Shown here piece after piece: positions 16,788 through 26,270 of a DNA stretch of 64,000 nucleotides. The notes beneath the pieces were generated by a model. It was not told the DNA's origin and searched no databases. It saw only the letters and a program-made list of their open reading frames with translations. The DNA is taken from positions 806,001-870,000 of the forward strand of contig CAVXFH010000002.1 in the NCBI GenBank assembly GCA_963761035.1, written 5' to 3'. Made by a program: the position numbers and the translations under genes. The DNA is from JARRQJ01 sp963761035. Its GTDB lineage: Bacteria > Pseudomonadota > Gammaproteobacteria > DRLM01. Positions within the stretch are counted from its first letter, which is position 1. Every line of letters starts with the position of its first letter.

Positions 16788-18065
16788 ATGGCACATGTCG
16801 TAATCCTAGGCGCCGGCATCGGTGGACTATCCGCCGCTTATGAAACAAAGGAAACGCTCGACAAGTTGGGAGGCGGCCATCGCGTCACCATCGTCTCCAA
16901 TACCGAAAATTTTCATTTCGTTCCGTCCAATCCCTGGGTAGCAGTGGGCTGGCGCAGTCGCGCCGACATTAGCATCTCCTTGCGCGACTATCTGCCGCGT
17001 AAAGGCATCGCCGTTGAAACCTCCGGCGCGCAGACGCTGCACCCGGAACGCAATGCCATTACCTTGGGTGACGGCAAGGAGCTCGCTTATGATTATCTAC
17101 TAATCACTACCGGCCCGCGCCTCGCCTTCGAATTGGTAGAAGGATTGGGACCCGATGCCCACACCCACAGTATTTGTCACATGGATCATGCCCAAAAGGC
17201 CCATGAGGCGTTTGAGGTATTTTGCAGGGACCCCGGCCCCATCGTGATCGGCGCGGCGCCGGGTGCCAGCTGTTTCGGCCCCGCCTATGAGTTTGCCTTC
17301 ATCCTTGATACGGAACTGCGCCGCCGCAAAATCCGTAATAAGGTCCCAATGACCTTCATTACCCCCGAGCCTTACATCGGCCATCTCGGTCTGGGCGGCG
17401 TCGGCGATTCCAAAGGAATGCTGGAGAGCGAATTGCGCCAGCACCATATCAAATGGGAAACCAACAGCAAGATCACCAAGGTGGAAAGCGGCACTTTGCA
17501 CTTCAGCGTCCACAATAAGAAGGGCGAAGTCGAGGAAGAAAAGAGCGCCAACTTTAAATATTCCATGATCATCCCCGCCTTCCGCGGCGTACCGGCTGTG
17601 GCCGGCGTCGAAGGTCTGTGCAATCCCCTGGGCTTCGTATTGATCAACCAGTTCCAACAGTCGCCCAAGTTCGCCAACATCTATTCCGCCGGTGTATGCG
17701 TCGCGATCCCACCGGTGGAGGCCACACCCGTTCCCACCGGCGCGCCCAAGACCGGCTACATGATCGAGTCCATGGTGACGGCGGCGATGCATAACATCGT
17801 CCACCAGATCAAGGGCGAGACGCCCGAGAAATCCGGCAGCTGGGATGCCATCTGTCTCGCCGACATGGGCGACACCGGCATTGCCTTTGTCGCTCAGCCC
17901 CAGATACCGCCCCGCAATACTCAGTGGATGAAGAAAGGCAAATGGGTACACGTCGCCAAGGTGGCCTTCGAGAAATATTACCTGCGGAAAATGAAGAGCG
18001 GCTCATCTGAACCCTTCTTCGAGAAGTGGGCCCTGGAATCGCTCGGCATTAAACGCCTCAAATAA
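16788..18065 (+). CDS. sqr: Sulfide:quinone oxidoreductase, type I
   Basis: A membrane-associated FAD enzyme that oxidises sulfide and reduces quinone. The 425-residue protein starts MAHVVILGAGIGG with the FAD-binding GxGxxG at 8-13. All three redox cysteines of the well studied Acidithiobacillus enzyme are present: Cys130 (SICHMDH), Cys162 (GASCFGPAYE) and Cys356 (AICLADMGD). The VPTGAPKTGYMIESMV block and the C-terminal amphipathic region (VHLAKVAFEKYF-like) also match. The start has AAGGAGG eight bases upstream. It stands alone, with its own upstream palindrome, suggesting sulfide-responsive expression. Confidence 0.95.
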   Translation: MAHVVILGAGIGGLSAAYETKETLDKLGGGHRVTIVSNTENFHFVPSNPWVAVGWRSRADISISLRDYLPRKGIAVETSGAQTLHPERNAITLGDGKELAYDYLLITTGPRLAFELVEGLGPDAHTHSICHMDHAQKAHEAFEVFCRDPGPIVIGAAPGASCFGPAYEFAFILDTELRRRKIRNKVPMTFITPEPYIGHLGLGGVGDSKGMLESELRQHHIKWETNSKITKVESGTLHFSVHNKKGEVEEEKSANFKYSMIIPAFRGVPAVAGVEGLCNPLGFVLINQFQQSPKFANIYSAGVCVAIPPVEATPVPTGAPKTGYMIESMVTAAMHNIVHQIKGETPEKSGSWDAICLADMGDTGIAFVAQPQIPPRNTQWMKKGKWVHVAKVAFEKYYLRKMKSGSSEPFFEKWALESLGIKRLK

Positions 18066-18091
18066 TGGATCAAATCGCTGCGCCGCGCGAA

Positions 18092-19615
18092 TCAGAACGC
18101 ACGACGCGGCGCCGCTTTGGCCATCCACACCAGCACGATCAACCCCAGGAATACCCACCCCGACAGCCAGAAGATATCGGTGGTGGCCAGGGTAACCGCC
18201 TGCGTATTGACGGTATTGGCGAGCAAGTCCAAGGCACCGTCGTAACTATGGGTCAACCGCCGGGCGCTATCGAGGTATTGGGTGCTGGCGGGATTGTAGG
18301 GCGTGATGTGCTCAATGAGTTGGCCGTAGTGTTGGGCGCTGCGGTCCTGCCATAAGGAGATGCTCAAGGATGTACCGATGCTGCCGCTCAGCACCCGCAT
18401 GAAATTGGACAGCCCCATGGCGCTGGCGATGCGGTGCGCCGGCATGCCGATCAGCATCAGGGTGGTAAGAGGTACGAAGAAAAAGGCCATGCCCATCCCC
18501 TGCAGAAAACGCGGCTCGATGAGGTGCCAGATATCGGAGTAAGTGTTGTAGCTGCTCTGCCAGAAGCAGGAAACGGCGAACACGACGAAGCTGAACGAGG
18601 CCAGCAGTCGCAAATCGAAGTGGTGTTGATTCCTGCCAACGATGGGCGACAGGATCACCGCCATGATGCCTAAGGGGATGGAGGCTATTCCCGCCCAGGT
18701 AGCGGTATAACCCATCTCGGTCTGCAACCACAGCGGATACAGCACCACACCGGCGAAAAATATCAGATAGCCGAGACTCACTGCCAGGACACTGACGGTG
18801 AAGTTGCGTTGGAGAAACAGACTGAGGTCGATCACCGGGTGCTTGGCGGTAAGTTCCCACACGATCAATACACTCAAAGCAAACAAGGCTGTAACGCCCA
18901 GCGACATGATATAGTTCGAACCGAACCAGTCCAACTCATTGCCCCGGTCCAACATCACCTGCAAACAGCCGACACCAATCACCAGCAACACCAGCCCCAC
19001 CATATCGATAGGCAGGCGTAGAGTTGCGGTCTCGCGCCTTTTGAGCATCTGCCAGGTGACATAGCTACACAATATTCCGACTGGCACGTTGATGTAGAAG
19101 ATCCACGGCCAGCTCAGATTGTCGGTGATCCAACCGCCGAGATAGGGACCGACCACCGGCGCGACAGTAGTGGTCATGGCCCAGAAGGCCAACGCCATAC
19201 CGCGCTTGTGTTCGGGGTAATTATTCAACAACAGACTTTGCGAGAGAGGAACCATGGGCCCGGCCGATGCGCCTTGCAGTATCCTTGCAGCCAGCAGGGT
19301 CTCGAAGTTGGGAGCCAAACCGCACAACCAGGAAGCCAGGGTGAACAGCATAGTGGCGAGTACGAAAAGGCGCACCTCACCGAAACGCCGAGCCAGCCAT
19401 CCCGCAAGAGGCAAGGCAATGGCGTTGCTCGCCGCGAAGGAGGTAATGACCCACGTCCCCTGACTGGGGCTCACCGCCAGATCGCCGGCAATAGCCGGGA
19501 TGGAGACATTGGCGATGGTGGTATCCAGCACCTGCATGAACATGGCCAGCGACAGTGAACCCGTGGCCAGCACCAAGCCGGCGCCGCTCAGGGGGGCGCG
19601 TACTCTATCGTTCAC
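18092..19615 (-). CDS. emrB: Multidrug efflux MFS transporter, EmrB/QacA (DHA2) family
   Basis: A 507-residue inner-membrane drug:proton antiporter with about 14 hydrophobic helices. Typical DHA2 markers are visible: FMQVLDTTIANVSIPAIAGD in the first helix, GWLARRFGEVRLF (motif A), and GPYLGGWITDNLSWPWIFYI (motif C region). It overlaps the end of the upstream emrA gene by four bases (ATGA), so the pair is translationally coupled. An outer-membrane TolC partner and a regulator are not encoded here. Confidence 0.92.
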   Translation of the reverse strand: MNDRVRAPLSGAGLVLATGSLSLAMFMQVLDTTIANVSIPAIAGDLAVSPSQGTWVITSFAASNAIALPLAGWLARRFGEVRLFVLATMLFTLASWLCGLAPNFETLLAARILQGASAGPMVPLSQSLLLNNYPEHKRGMALAFWAMTTTVAPVVGPYLGGWITDNLSWPWIFYINVPVGILCSYVTWQMLKRRETATLRLPIDMVGLVLLVIGVGCLQVMLDRGNELDWFGSNYIMSLGVTALFALSVLIVWELTAKHPVIDLSLFLQRNFTVSVLAVSLGYLIFFAGVVLYPLWLQTEMGYTATWAGIASIPLGIMAVILSPIVGRNQHHFDLRLLASFSFVVFAVSCFWQSSYNTYSDIWHLIEPRFLQGMGMAFFFVPLTTLMLIGMPAHRIASAMGLSNFMRVLSGSIGTSLSISLWQDRSAQHYGQLIEHITPYNPASTQYLDSARRLTHSYDGALDLLANTVNTQAVTLATTDIFWLSGWVFLGLIVLVWMAKAAPRRAF

Positions 19616-20778
19616 GGCCTCGTTTCCGGCAGGATAGCGGAGTTGGCGCTGACGATCGCATCGATCATTTTATCAATGGTCTCGCGCGCAGCGTCGTAGA
19701 CCGGTGTTGCGGACGGCGCCGGCGTCACCGCCACCAACACCGCGCCGCCCCGGTCATGAGTGTCCACCGCCACGCGCATCGACAGCCCGAGACGCAAAGG
19801 ATGTTGCGCCAATTCCTGTTGATCCAGGGCGATGCGTACCGGTAAGCGCTGCACGATTTTGATCCAGTTACCGCTGGCGTTCTGCGCCGGCAGCAAGGCA
19901 AAGGCCGCGCCGGTGCCCATGGCGATACCCTGGATCTTGCCGTGAAATACCACGTCACTGCCGTACAGATCGGCGATCAATTCCACCGGCTGGCCCAGGC
20001 GCAGATGGGTGACTTGATCCTCTTTGAAATTGGCGTCCACCCACAGTTGATCAAGCGGCACTACCGCCATCAACGCATCCTCCGGCTTCACCCGTTGGCC
20101 CAATTGCACGGCACGCTTGGCCACATAACCGGATACCGGCGCGGGGATGCACGTGCGCCCCCACGCCAGATAGGCGCTGCGTAACCGGGCCTCGGCTTGC
20201 AGCACCGCCGGTTGGCGAGCCAATGGCGTATCCTGGATCAAAGTCTCGGTGGTGATCAGTTGCCGACGCGCCACTTCCAGATTGGCGGCGGCGATAGCGG
20301 TGGAAATCCGAGCCTGCTGCGCCTGTTCCTCAGGCGCCAACTTCTGGCCGGCCAAGGCGATACGCCGCCGCTCGGTATCCTTTACCAGTTCCAATTCCTT
20401 TTCGCGCAGGGTAATGACGGCGCCCTGCTGCTTGGCCTGCGCCAGCAGCTGCGATGTTTGCCGCACCACCTCGGCCAGAGCGGCCTTGGCCCGGTCCAGA
20501 CCGGCGCGGGCATCCGCGTCTTCCAAGGTCACCAGGGTCTGTCCCTGTCGTACCGGATCCATCTCGTCGGCATGGATGCTCACCACCGTACCTTCGCTGC
20601 GCGGCATGATCTGCACCACATTGCCACCCACGTAGGCGTCGTCGGTGGTCTCGCGATACTGGCCTACCGTCAGCCAGTGCCAGGCTGAAATACCGCCTGC
20701 CACAGCAAAGATCAGCACCAGTATTAGCAGCAGGGTCTTACGTTTACTGGGAGGAGGAGATGCGTCGGTTTCGGTCAT
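19612..20778 (-). CDS. emrA: Multidrug efflux membrane fusion protein, EmrA/HlyD family
   Basis: A 388-residue periplasmic adaptor with a short cytoplasmic N-terminus, a single helix (about 13-34, LLLILVLIFAVAGGISAW), a barrel-lipoyl region (TTDDAYVGGNVVQIMPRSEG), a long helical hairpin (about 95-200) and a second lipoyl/beta-barrel half with the family signature VWVDANFKEDQV-like segment (LWVDANFKEDQVTHL). It is expected to link the EmrB pump to a TolC channel. It is the first gene of the emrAB pair. Confidence 0.92.
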   Translation of the reverse strand: MTETDASPPPSKRKTLLLILVLIFAVAGGISAWHWLTVGQYRETTDDAYVGGNVVQIMPRSEGTVVSIHADEMDPVRQGQTLVTLEDADARAGLDRAKAALAEVVRQTSQLLAQAKQQGAVITLREKELELVKDTERRRIALAGQKLAPEEQAQQARISTAIAAANLEVARRQLITTETLIQDTPLARQPAVLQAEARLRSAYLAWGRTCIPAPVSGYVAKRAVQLGQRVKPEDALMAVVPLDQLWVDANFKEDQVTHLRLGQPVELIADLYGSDVVFHGKIQGIAMGTGAAFALLPAQNASGNWIKIVQRLPVRIALDQQELAQHPLRLGLSMRVAVDTHDRGGAVLVAVTPAPSATPVYDAARETIDKMIDAIVSANSAILPETRP

Positions 20779-20852
20779 GCACTGCTCATTGCGGGGTTGA
20801 AATGGGGCTCATCTTAGCAAACAACTTGATTTTGACAGTGCGTCGCGTAGGC

Positions 20853-23126
20853 TTATATTCCAGCCCGGACCAAACCGCCCAGGCCTGCGTCATCCAGGAC
20901 TTGTTCAAGACGCTCGCGCACCGATACGGCGTCTTCCAACTCCAGCAACTCGGCCAGCAGCGCCTCAGCCTGATCGCGACGGATGTTACGGATCGCCCAC
21001 TTTACCCGCGGCAGGCTCGCGACGCTCATGCTCAAATTATCCACCCCCATACCCAACAGGACAATAACAGCAGCGGGATCGCCGGCCATCTCGCCGCACA
21101 CTCCCACGGGCTTACCTTGGCGATGCCCCGCCGCTATCACCTGATATATGGCGCGAAGTACCGCAGGGTGCAAAGCATCATATAAAGCTGCAACCCGGGA
21201 GTTGTTACGGTCCACCGCCAGCAGATATTGGGTCAGGTCATTGGTGCCGATGGAGAGGAAATCCACGCGCCGTGCGATCTGCTCGCCCTGATAGACGGCG
21301 GATGGCACTTCTATCATCACTCCCAGCGGCGGCATGACGATGGTCTCTCCGCCGTTGATCAATTCCTGATAGGCACGTTGCACAAGGCGCTTTGCGTCAT
21401 CCACCTCCGAAAGCTGACTGATCATAGGCAACAACAATCGCAGGTTGTCGAGACCGACACTGGCACGCAACATGGCGCGCAGTTGAACTAAAAATATTTC
21501 AGGGTGGTCTAGGGTGATACGGATACCGCGCCAGCCGAGGAAGGGATTGTCTTCGACGATGGGAAAATAGGACAGCGGTTTGTCGCCACCTACATCTAGG
21601 GTACGCAACACCACAGGCCGAGGCGCATAAGACTCCAATACTTGACGATAGATGCGACGTTGCTCTTCCTCACCAGGGAAACGATCGCGGATCATGAAGG
21701 GAAACTCGGTGCGATATAGACCGATCCCTTCTGCCCCCCCGGTGAGGGAAGGCGCCACGTCGGAGATAAGCCCGGAGTTGGCATACAGCGGAATACGCAC
21801 CCCATCAGGCGTTTCCGCGGCCAAGTCCTTAAGGCCTTCCAAGCCCGCCACCAGCACCGCCTCCTCCCGTGCCAGTCGCTGGTATTCACTGCGCACCGCC
21901 TCCGAAGGATCGAGAAACACCCGGCCGCGGTAGCCATCTACCACCAATGAGCGGCCTTCCATCCTCGCCGCCGGCAAGTCAGTGGCACCCACCACCGCCG
22001 GCACACCCAAGGCGCGCGCCAAGATCGCCACGTGAGAAGAGCGCGAGCCTCTGGCGGAGACCACTGCTACTAATCTCTCGCGCGGCACTTCAGCCAACAT
22101 GGTGGCGGTAATCTCTTCGCCCACCAGAACGGTGCGATCGGGATATGGCGGCGGACTGCGCCGGCCGGCGCTTTGCAAACACACTAGAATCCGCCTACCT
22201 AAGTCACGGATGTCCTGCGCTCGTTCGCGCAGATAAGGCTCATCCATCTGCTCGAAGACACGGGCCTGTTCATTGATAGTTTCGCGCAAGGAACCCGAGG
22301 CCCAATTGCCGCCACGGATCCGCGCTTCCAAGGCGTTGATCAGGGTTTCGCTGTTCAGCATCAAAGAATAGGCATCGAACAAGGCGCGCTCTTCGGCGCG
22401 GAGGTGCTCGCCCAGTCGGCCGCCCAAGGCCTGGATTTCTCCCTGCACTGTAGCCACCGCCGCCCTGAGAGTGATGATCTCAGTATCCACGTTAACGGGT
22501 TCGCGATCGGGCACGGCATCAAGATCGGCGGGGGGGTACATCACCAAGGCGATGCCGATACCAACGCCGGGCGCACCAGCCAAGCCTTCAAGAATCGTCC
22601 CCGAGCTTAGGGAAGTGCCGGCGCTGGATAGCCGGCTAATTCCGCCGCTTGCTTCCGCATGAACAATGGCGCCGGCCAATTGTGCGGCGATAGTAATGAG
22701 AAAGGCCACCTCGTCCTCGGCAAATTTGCGGGAAACACGCTGCCTAACAACTAAAACGCCTAACACGCGGCGATGTTGAATGATGGGTACGCCGAGAAAG
22801 CCGTGGTAGTATGCTTCACCGGTCTCGGCGATAAAACGATAGCGGGGATGATCCGGAGCATTGTCAAGATTGAGCGGCTCTGCGGTCTCCGCAACCTCGC
22901 TCACCACACCTTCGCCCATGGTAAGCCATACATTACCCACAGAGGCGGGATTCAACCCATCGGTGGCCATCAACACATGGCGTTGCTGGGAATAGTCGGA
23001 TAGATAAACGGAGCACACATCAGCGGCCATGGCCTGCTTGATGCGTTTGACGATGATAGCGAGGGCGTGCTCCAGATCGCGGGCGCCTCCCACTTCCTGG
23101 ACAATACGACGCAGAACGTCAAGCAC
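20853..23126 (-). CDS. ptsP: Phosphoenolpyruvate-protein phosphotransferase PtsP (enzyme I-Ntr)
   Basis: First enzyme of the nitrogen phosphotransferase system: takes phosphate from phosphoenolpyruvate and passes it to the HPr-like NPr. The 757-residue protein has an N-terminal GAF domain (about 1-165), then the enzyme I core: phosphohistidine motif GSRSSHVAILARALGVPAVVG (about residue 365), the TIM barrel (LYRTEFPFM, IRITLDHPEIF) and the catalytic VCGEMAGDP near the C-terminus. A GTG start at 23126 follows GGAGG by eight bases. It sits 26 bases after rppH, the conserved gammaproteobacterial pair. Confidence 0.95.
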   Translation of the reverse strand: MLDVLRRIVQEVGGARDLEHALAIIVKRIKQAMAADVCSVYLSDYSQQRHVLMATDGLNPASVGNVWLTMGEGVVSEVAETAEPLNLDNAPDHPRYRFIAETGEAYYHGFLGVPIIQHRRVLGVLVVRQRVSRKFAEDEVAFLITIAAQLAGAIVHAEASGGISRLSSAGTSLSSGTILEGLAGAPGVGIGIALVMYPPADLDAVPDREPVNVDTEIITLRAAVATVQGEIQALGGRLGEHLRAEERALFDAYSLMLNSETLINALEARIRGGNWASGSLRETINEQARVFEQMDEPYLRERAQDIRDLGRRILVCLQSAGRRSPPPYPDRTVLVGEEITATMLAEVPRERLVAVVSARGSRSSHVAILARALGVPAVVGATDLPAARMEGRSLVVDGYRGRVFLDPSEAVRSEYQRLAREEAVLVAGLEGLKDLAAETPDGVRIPLYANSGLISDVAPSLTGGAEGIGLYRTEFPFMIRDRFPGEEEQRRIYRQVLESYAPRPVVLRTLDVGGDKPLSYFPIVEDNPFLGWRGIRITLDHPEIFLVQLRAMLRASVGLDNLRLLLPMISQLSEVDDAKRLVQRAYQELINGGETIVMPPLGVMIEVPSAVYQGEQIARRVDFLSIGTNDLTQYLLAVDRNNSRVAALYDALHPAVLRAIYQVIAAGHRQGKPVGVCGEMAGDPAAVIVLLGMGVDNLSMSVASLPRVKWAIRNIRRDQAEALLAELLELEDAVSVRERLEQVLDDAGLGGLVRAGI

Positions 23127-23152
23127 CCCGTTATCCTCCGCTGAGTGACTGT

Positions 23153-23686
23153 TCAGCTTTCCCGTGAGACTAAATCGATCAAGCCTTGTTCAGCCGTTGG
23201 CATTTCCGGCGATTCCGGCAGAATTAGCGGCGCAAGCTCGCGCAGGGCCCTTATATACACTTTGCGTTTGAAAGGGACCACCTTCCTAATCGGATACCAG
23301 TAACTTACCCAACGCCAATGATCAAACTCGGGGCGCGAACTACCCGACAGATGCACTTCGCCATCCGCGGCGATGAGGCGCAATAAAAACCACTTTTGCT
23401 TTTGACCGATACACACCGGCTTATCGTGATGGCGAACAAGGCGTTGCGGCAAACGGTAGCGCAACCAACCTCGGGTATGCCCCATTACCGCCACATGTTC
23501 AGGGTACAGGCCCAGCTCCTCATTGAGTTCCCGAAACAATGCCTCCTCGGGGGTTTCCTCGCGACGAATCCCCCCTTGCGGGAACTGCCAGGCATCCTGA
23601 CCGATGCGCCGCGCCCACAATAAACGACCGCGATCATTACTGAGAATGATCCCGACATTAGGTCTATATCCATCTATATCAATCAC
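23153..23686 (-). CDS. rppH: RNA pyrophosphohydrolase RppH (Nudix)
   Basis: Removes pyrophosphate from the 5' end of mRNA, which opens it to RNase E decay. The 177-residue protein begins MIDIDGYRPNVGI like E. coli RppH and has the Nudix box GGIRREETPEEALFRELNEE (about 38-57), then KPVCIGQKQKWFLL and the WRWVSYWYPI block. The start codon is GTG at 23686. It is the first gene of the rppH-ptsP operon and is divergent from the HAD gene. Confidence 0.95.
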   Translation of the reverse strand: MIDIDGYRPNVGIILSNDRGRLLWARRIGQDAWQFPQGGIRREETPEEALFRELNEELGLYPEHVAVMGHTRGWLRYRLPQRLVRHHDKPVCIGQKQKWFLLRLIAADGEVHLSGSSRPEFDHWRWVSYWYPIRKVVPFKRKVYIRALRELAPLILPESPEMPTAEQGLIDLVSRES

Positions 23687-23853
23687 TTAAATAACTATTC
23701 GGGGAGTGGTCTTAATCCATTTTTCCATAAAACAAACCTATACTGCAAATCGCATTTTCTTCTGACAATGGTCGACTCCGCCCCCTACAATTTACCTTTA
23801 CCCCAGTACCTTCTATCCTTGGCACTTTTTGCAAGCAAGCGATCCATTACCTC

Positions 23854-24507
23854 ATGACTCTGGCGATTTTCGATTTGGACAATACCCTGCTCGGCGGTGA
23901 CAGTGATTACTTATGGGGCGCCTATCTGGTGGCGGAAGGGCTGGTGGACGGCGACTATTACCAGCGCGAAAACCGGCGATTCTATGAGGAATACCGCCAG
24001 GGCACCCTCGATATTTATGAATTTCTCAATTTTTCACTGCGTCCTTTGATCGAGAATCCCCCAAACAAATTATTGACGCTGCGCGAACGCTTTATAGCTG
24101 AAAAGATTCGCCCCATCATACTTCCCGCCGCCCGAGCGCTTATCGACCACCATCGACAACAGGGACATACACTGCTGATCATCACCGCCACCAACCGCTT
24201 CATCACGGAGCCTATCGCCGCCGTCTTAGGGGTAAAGCACCTCTTGGCCACCGATCCGGAATTCATTAACGGCCGCTATACCGGACGAGTTGCGGGCACA
24301 CCAACTTATCGCGAAGGTAAGGTCATCCGCTTAAAGGCATGGTTGGCGCAAAGCGACGCCAATTTAGCCGGCAGCTGGTTTTATAGCGATTCCCATAATG
24401 ACTTGCCCTTACTGGAGATGGTGAGCCATCCCGTAGCCGTCGATCCCGACGATACACTGCGTCAACACGCTGAGATGAAGGGTTGGCCCGTCATCAGCCT
24501 GCGATGA
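23854..24507 (+). CDS. HAD-IB family phosphatase (SerB-like)
   Basis: A 217-residue haloacid dehalogenase-type phosphatase. Motif I is FDLDNTLL (6-13), with the nucleophile Asp7; motif II is the Thr in ITATNRF; motif IV is SDSHNDLPLL. A helical cap lies between motifs I and II. Relatives include phosphoserine and histidinol-phosphate phosphatases, but the substrate cannot be assigned. Its stop overlaps the ATG of the following permease (ATGA), so it is coupled to the transporter genes. A gene of this kind is often found next to rppH in Gammaproteobacteria. Confidence 0.85.
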   Translation: MTLAIFDLDNTLLGGDSDYLWGAYLVAEGLVDGDYYQRENRRFYEEYRQGTLDIYEFLNFSLRPLIENPPNKLLTLRERFIAEKIRPIILPAARALIDHHRQQGHTLLIITATNRFITEPIAAVLGVKHLLATDPEFINGRYTGRVAGTPTYREGKVIRLKAWLAQSDANLAGSWFYSDSHNDLPLLEMVSHPVAVDPDDTLRQHAEMKGWPVISLR

Positions 24508-25475
24508 TTTCTCCACGCACTCTGCTCATCGCATTATTAGTAGTCGCCGCCGCCAGCTTTGCGGTGGCCCTCTCTGTAGGCAGTGTGTCCATGGACTGGC
24601 GCTCCTTGTGGGCTGTGGTTTTTCATGGCGGGACCGCGCTGCAACGTACCATCCTATTGGATATACGGCTGCCGCGCGCCGCGGCGGCCTTTGCGGTGGG
24701 CGGCCTATTGGCATTATCAGGGGCCTTGATGCAGGTGCTGCTACGCAACCCCTTGGCGGACCCCTATGTATTGGGAATTTCCGGCGGCGCGGCGGTGGCA
24801 GCCCTGGCCGCGATGTTGCTGGGCATCAGCAGCTTGGGGCTCAACGCCGCCGCCTTCGGCGGCGCCCTGTTCAGCATGGTGCTGGTGTTCAGTCTGGCAC
24901 GCGGCGGCGGCAGTTGGAATCCCGCACGACTGTTGCTCACCGGAGTGGTGATTGCATCCGGCTGGGCGGCGATCATCGGTTTCATTCTCACCGTGAGTCC
25001 AGACGCCAACCTTAAAAATATGTTGTTCTGGTTAATGGGCGATCTCAGCTTTGCCGGCAACGCCCTACCCGCACTCATGGTGCTATGCGCCGGATTGCTG
25101 ATTGCGTGGAGTGCGGCGCGTGATCTAAACATTCTGGCACGAGGAGAGATCCAAGCCATGGCCCTAGGGGTAACGACGGGAACCTTGTCCCTCTTGATGT
25201 ATGTGGTCGCATCGCTGCTCACCGCCTCCGCGGTGACTTTGGCGGGGAGCGTGGGATTCGTCGGGCTCATCGTGCCCCATATCATCAGGCTACTGGGAGC
25301 CACGGATCATCGCAGCTTATTACCCTGCGCGGTGTTGTTGGGGGGCAGCCTGGTGGTCTGCGCCGATACCCTGGCCCGTACGATTCTAGCGCCGCAACAG
25401 CTGCCGGTTGGTATCATCACGGCCCTGCTGGGTGTCCCTCTATTTCTCTATCTGCTTAACCGGCAACGCACATGA
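24504..25475 (+). CDS. ABC importer permease, BtuC/FecCD family
   Basis: A 323-residue integral membrane protein of the family that imports cobalamin, siderophores and heme. Around ten hydrophobic helices are visible. Family markers are LRNPLADPYVLGISGGA near residue 85, GSVGFVGLIVPHI (coupling helix region) and the final PVGIITALLGVPLFLYLL. I start at the ATG at 24504, which overlaps the HAD stop; an upstream in-frame TTG at 24483 is less likely. The next gene again overlaps by four bases. No riboswitch or TonB receptor is seen nearby to tell which ligand is carried. Confidence 0.9.
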   Translation: MISPRTLLIALLVVAAASFAVALSVGSVSMDWRSLWAVVFHGGTALQRTILLDIRLPRAAAAFAVGGLLALSGALMQVLLRNPLADPYVLGISGGAAVAALAAMLLGISSLGLNAAAFGGALFSMVLVFSLARGGGSWNPARLLLTGVVIASGWAAIIGFILTVSPDANLKNMLFWLMGDLSFAGNALPALMVLCAGLLIAWSAARDLNILARGEIQAMALGVTTGTLSLLMYVVASLLTASAVTLAGSVGFVGLIVPHIIRLLGATDHRSLLPCAVLLGGSLVVCADTLARTILAPQQLPVGIITALLGVPLFLYLLNRQRT

Positions 25476-26254
25476 TGACATTACTCTCGACTAAACATCT
25501 TTCCGTAGTCGTCGCCGGCAAATGGATATGCCGCGATCTTGATCTGCTCATCGTTTCGGGTCAACGTTGGGCGGTATTAGGCCCCAACGGCAGCGGCAAA
25601 ACCACGCTATTGCATACCTTGGCGGGCCTGCGTCCCGCGCAAGGCGGCGACATCCTACTCAAGAATCGCAGGCTCGGCGATTGGTCGCCCCGTGAGCGGG
25701 CTCAATTCATAGGCTGCTTGCTGCAAAATAATGACGACCCTTTTCCCAATACGGTACTGGAAACCGCCCTGATCGGCCGTCATCCATATCTCAAACGCTG
25801 GCAATGGGAAAGTAACGACGACCGCCAATGGGCGCGCGATGCCCTACGAACCGTGGACTTAATAGGTTTTGAAACACGGCTCATCGCCACCCTCTCCGGC
25901 GGTGAGCGACGCCGCCTGGCCATCGCAACATTACTCACTCAGGACCCACGGCTGTTGCTATTGGATGAACCGACCAACCACCTCGACCTTTATTATCAAG
26001 TACAGGCATTGCAACTGCTCACCCGACTAGTCGCCGAAGAAGAACGCGCTCTCGTCATGGTACTGCACGATATTACCAGTGCCGTGCGGTATTGCGATCA
26101 TGCCTTGCTATTATTCGGCACCGGTGAAACCTTGAGCGGAGCCATCTCTGAGATAATAACCGAAAAAAATCTTACAAGACTTTATGGGCATCCAATCCGG
26201 CGCCTGATGGGTCCGGATGGGGAAGTATGGACACCGGCCTTCACCGCCGGCTGA
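25472..26254 (+). CDS. ABC importer ATPase, BtuD/FecE family
   Basis: A 260-residue ATP-binding subunit partnering the upstream permease. Walker A GPNGSGKTTLL (about 37-47), Q-loop LLQNNDDPF, signature LSGGERRRLAIA, Walker B LLLLDEPTNHLDL and the switch His in VLHDITSAVRYCDH are all intact. A periplasmic binding protein would be needed for import and is not encoded within several genes on either side, so it must be elsewhere. Confidence 0.92.
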   Translation: MMTLLSTKHLSVVVAGKWICRDLDLLIVSGQRWAVLGPNGSGKTTLLHTLAGLRPAQGGDILLKNRRLGDWSPRERAQFIGCLLQNNDDPFPNTVLETALIGRHPYLKRWQWESNDDRQWARDALRTVDLIGFETRLIATLSGGERRRLAIATLLTQDPRLLLLDEPTNHLDLYYQVQALQLLTRLVAEEERALVMVLHDITSAVRYCDHALLLFGTGETLSGAISEIITEKNLTRLYGHPIRRLMGPDGEVWTPAFTAG

Positions 26255-26270
26255 TATTTCGACAAGCGCC

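Noticed and set aside
24483..24503. Upstream TTG start for the BtuC-type permease
   Set aside because: The ATG at 24504 overlaps the HAD stop in the common ATGA coupling and gives the family N-terminus.
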